Part shown: in pieces, positions 58,030 to 60,000 of the stretch
How the letters are laid out: each line of letters begins with the position of its first letter
How positions within the stretch are numbered: the stretch's first letter is position 1
NCBI RefSeq assembly: GCF_963678635.1
Contig: NC_087065.1
Span: 41,481,430-41,541,429 of the forward strand
DNA length: 60,000 nt
DNA from: Symsagittifera roscoffensis
Lineage: Eukaryota; Xenacoelomorpha; Acoela; Convolutidae
Reading direction: 5' to 3'
Position numbers and translations under genes: made by a program
The notes under the pieces: model-generated
The model's input: only the letters and a program-made list of their open reading frames with translations
What the model was told of the DNA's origin: nothing
The model's database searches: none

Positions 58030-58276
58030 CACTATAGTTCAAATTGGATTATAACAGCACAAAATATTTTGTCATTTTAAAGGGTAAGTGGCAAATTAAA
58101 CCATTCCAAATTGAAATCAGGAGACCATTTTGCTCTTACAACTACGTTTTGTGCTTTACATAGCGTGTGGGGATTTACATAACTTGCACATTTTTAAACA
58201 TTTTTTCAACTAAAAAAAACACTTTTCATCAACTAAAGGGCATTCGGAAGATTCAGGGCTTAGCCATGAGCAGTCG
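58030..58276 (+). mobile_element. Old Helentron-like copy, partial
   Basis: It has the blocks TTTACATAGCGTGTGGGGA and AGATTCAGGGCTTAGCC followed by ATGAGCAGTCG, in family order, strongly diverged. Confidence 0.6.
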
Positions 58277-58641
58277 TTTCGTATTTTTAAAAAATTTGTG
58301 AACACTGCGTTTGTGAAAAATTTGTGAATTTGCGTTTGTAAAATTTAAGATATTTTTATGTATACATGCGTCGAGTAATCCAATATCGACAAGCTGCCAA
58401 GTACTAGATAACCCTGTCTCCTTTCAATAGATGTCATTTTGTGAGAGGGAAGAATTAAAGACATTCTGATTTCATAATCTGGGCTCAGACAGGTTTAATT
58501 GGATTCAATTTACGGTTTCATATCACTTCCACATCAATCAATTAACCGTCTCTCCCCCAAAATTGTTCTTCGGTTCTGCCCAATTTTTCTTAAAGACCTC
58601 CGATATTTAATGCCATTGCATGGAGGTTAACTAATACATAT

Positions 58642-58939
58642 TATTCCGACTTTCGAGGCCATTTTGGCCAATTTGGGCTATTAACGGGTAAGCGGAGAGT
58701 CCATCCTTCGTAGAAATAGTTCCAAATTGGTTGATAGAAGCTTATTTGCCATAATTGATTTGTTACAAGGCGCGAATTCTATCCTTTTGTACTTTATATG
58801 GCGTGTGGGGTGATGATTTTCATAAAAAATTTCAAATTTTTTTTTTGTTTTATTACATTTAACTTTTTAATGTTATTAATGCTCCATAAACCTTAAAGGC
58901 AGTCGGAACATTGAGGCTTCGCCTTGATACGAGCAGTCT
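58642..58939 (+). mobile_element. Helentron-like (HINE) element, internally deleted
   Basis: It is 298 bp. It begins TATTCCGACTTTCGAGG and jumps straight to the central GCCATTTTGGCCAATTTGGG block. The hairpin end AGGCTTCGCCTTGATACGAG plus CAGTCT is present. Confidence 0.9.
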
Positions 58940-58984
58940 TGCATTGAATTAAAGGGCGAGCTTATGAGAAGACGGAACCCCCTC

Positions 58985-59321
58985 TTCAGTGGTCTGACTC
59001 CCTCACCATCCAATGGGCCCCCCTTTGGTACTGTTTACGACAACCATTTTCGACCGATCAACCTCAACAATTTTCCTAAAGGCGCTTCAGGCGCCATTAT
59101 ATACTAGTTTTGAGGAATTGATTTTTTTGGTTTAAAAAAACCTAAAAAAGCTCAAAAACGACCTTTTTGGCCTGTTTTTTTTTTCATTGTAAAAAGCGTA
59201 TTTATTGTGTTTCAAGAAAGCTTGGAAAATAAGTTTGATCGATCAATTAAACGCCAGCAAAATTTTCGAAAGTTTCTTGAAAATCGGCCCATCTCAAGAA
59301 AATCCTGGATCCCCCCCCTGT
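58985..59321. mobile_element. hAT-type MITE, diverged, reverse to the 2046 copy
   Basis: It has GGGCCCCCCTTTGGTACTG, AAAGGCGCTTCAGGCGCC and AAATCCTGGATCCCCCCCCT plus G. The ORFs at 59205-59423 run through it and are not genes. Confidence 0.7.
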
Positions 59322-59747
59322 TCTATCGTGTTTTCAGGAGAAAGCCAGAACTTCAAACCAGCTTCGTTTTCCTCCCAACTTATTTCGGCGAACAACATAT
59401 TAGCCGACTTTGAAGCAATATAGAAAAATGCAAAAATAAAATTAGTGCACATTTTTGTGTTATTATCCAACATCAAAATATTAGGCGGCCAGGCAGCCCA
59501 GTTTGAAGTTTTCCATTCATATTTTCACCACAAAATTTGAACATAGTCTCCTTCCGAGCAGAAACAAATTATGAATTGTTTCCTGCATACCAAGTTCGAA
59601 AAAGTGAGTATTATATATTCTTGAGAGGACGTTTTGTTCCGTATTTTGAACTAGTTAAAGAATATAATAGCCAAGAGTGAATTTTCATTCTGACCAAGTT
59701 CAGCACCAAAACAATAGTCGAGTCCCTGAGTTGAAAGCTACTATTTA

Positions 59748-60000
59748 TAGTTCCGACTTAAAAACAAAACGGAATGTTTATGCTTGGCGTGGTTATTTTT
59801 TTCTCAGTCAAATTTTGGCAATCGAAATAATAGTCTTAACAATTTTTTTTATACCCCAGTGAAGATATCGACTCCCTAAAAGCAAATGTAAAAAGATCCC
59901 GAATGTGTTTTGCAAAGTTATATGAGTTTGAAAATTGCCAGTTTGGCCACGGTCTGGACTAATTTATGCGCGCTATGAAATATTTCATTCATAATGCTGA
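59748..60000 (+). mobile_element. Old Helentron-like copy, cut by window end
   Basis: It starts TAGTTCCGACTTAAA, then ACGGAATGTTTATGCTTGGC and GTGGTTATTTTTTTCTCAGT, in family order. The element continues beyond the window. Confidence 0.65.

Noticed and set aside
28703-58939. CRISPR-like array from the regularly recurring family
   Set aside because: The repeats are about 500 bp, irregularly spaced and in both orientations, and the context is eukaryotic. They are dispersed transposons.
59205-59476. ORFs of 60-72 codons on both strands
   Set aside because: They lie in a diverged hAT-type MITE shared with other copies in the window.

Overview
The window looks like AT-rich nuclear DNA of an animal. 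The evidence is one intact rhodopsin-class G-protein-coupled receptor (GPCR) gene, GT-AG splice-like signals with very short candidate introns, and eukaryotic transposons of three classes (Ty3/gypsy LTR, hAT-type, Helentron-type). Nothing prokaryotic is visible: no operons and no Shine-Dalgarno sites. I cannot name the species. An invertebrate with compact introns would fit, but that is a guess. A 200-base run of N (32254-32453) shows this is a scaffold from a draft assembly.

Layout. 1-3.7 kb: an 82-bp tandem repeat, an old Helentron-like copy split by a clean hAT-type MITE, and a short exon-like ORF ending at a good splice donor. 4.0-5.6 kb: the GPCR gene on the minus strand, the only confident host gene. 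7.5-10.7 kb: a long, very degenerate array with a period near 80 bp. 11.8-15.1 kb: a foldback element, a G-rich minisatellite and other degenerate repeats. 15.3-28.6 kb: a large direct duplication carrying a Ty3/gypsy LTR retrotransposon. The first unit holds the complete element (226-bp LTRs, PBS, PPT, 4-bp target duplication), which has itself suffered a 1,774-bp internal tandem duplication; the second unit is truncated. All copies lack the catalytic part of reverse transcriptase, so none is autonomous. 28.7-60 kb: more than 20 copies and fragments of one roughly 525-bp non-autonomous family, with three further tandem duplications, hAT-type fragments and sequence in which I see no gene.

The most interesting item is that roughly 525-bp family. 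Read in one orientation it begins TGTTCCGACT, carries the inverted copy AGTCGGAACA near but not at its other end, then a perfect 6-bp stem hairpin and a short tail ending CAGTCT. Almost every copy with a readable end lies between two T residues without a target duplication. That matches the asymmetric terminal repeats and T-T insertion known for Helentrons and their non-autonomous HINE derivatives. No Rep/helicase source gene is present.

Almost all remaining ORFs in the window are short and either lie in repeats or are antisense to real coding sequence. I see no gene cluster or new multi-gene system here; the novelty, if any, lies in the repeat families and in a few unrecognised exon-like fragments.
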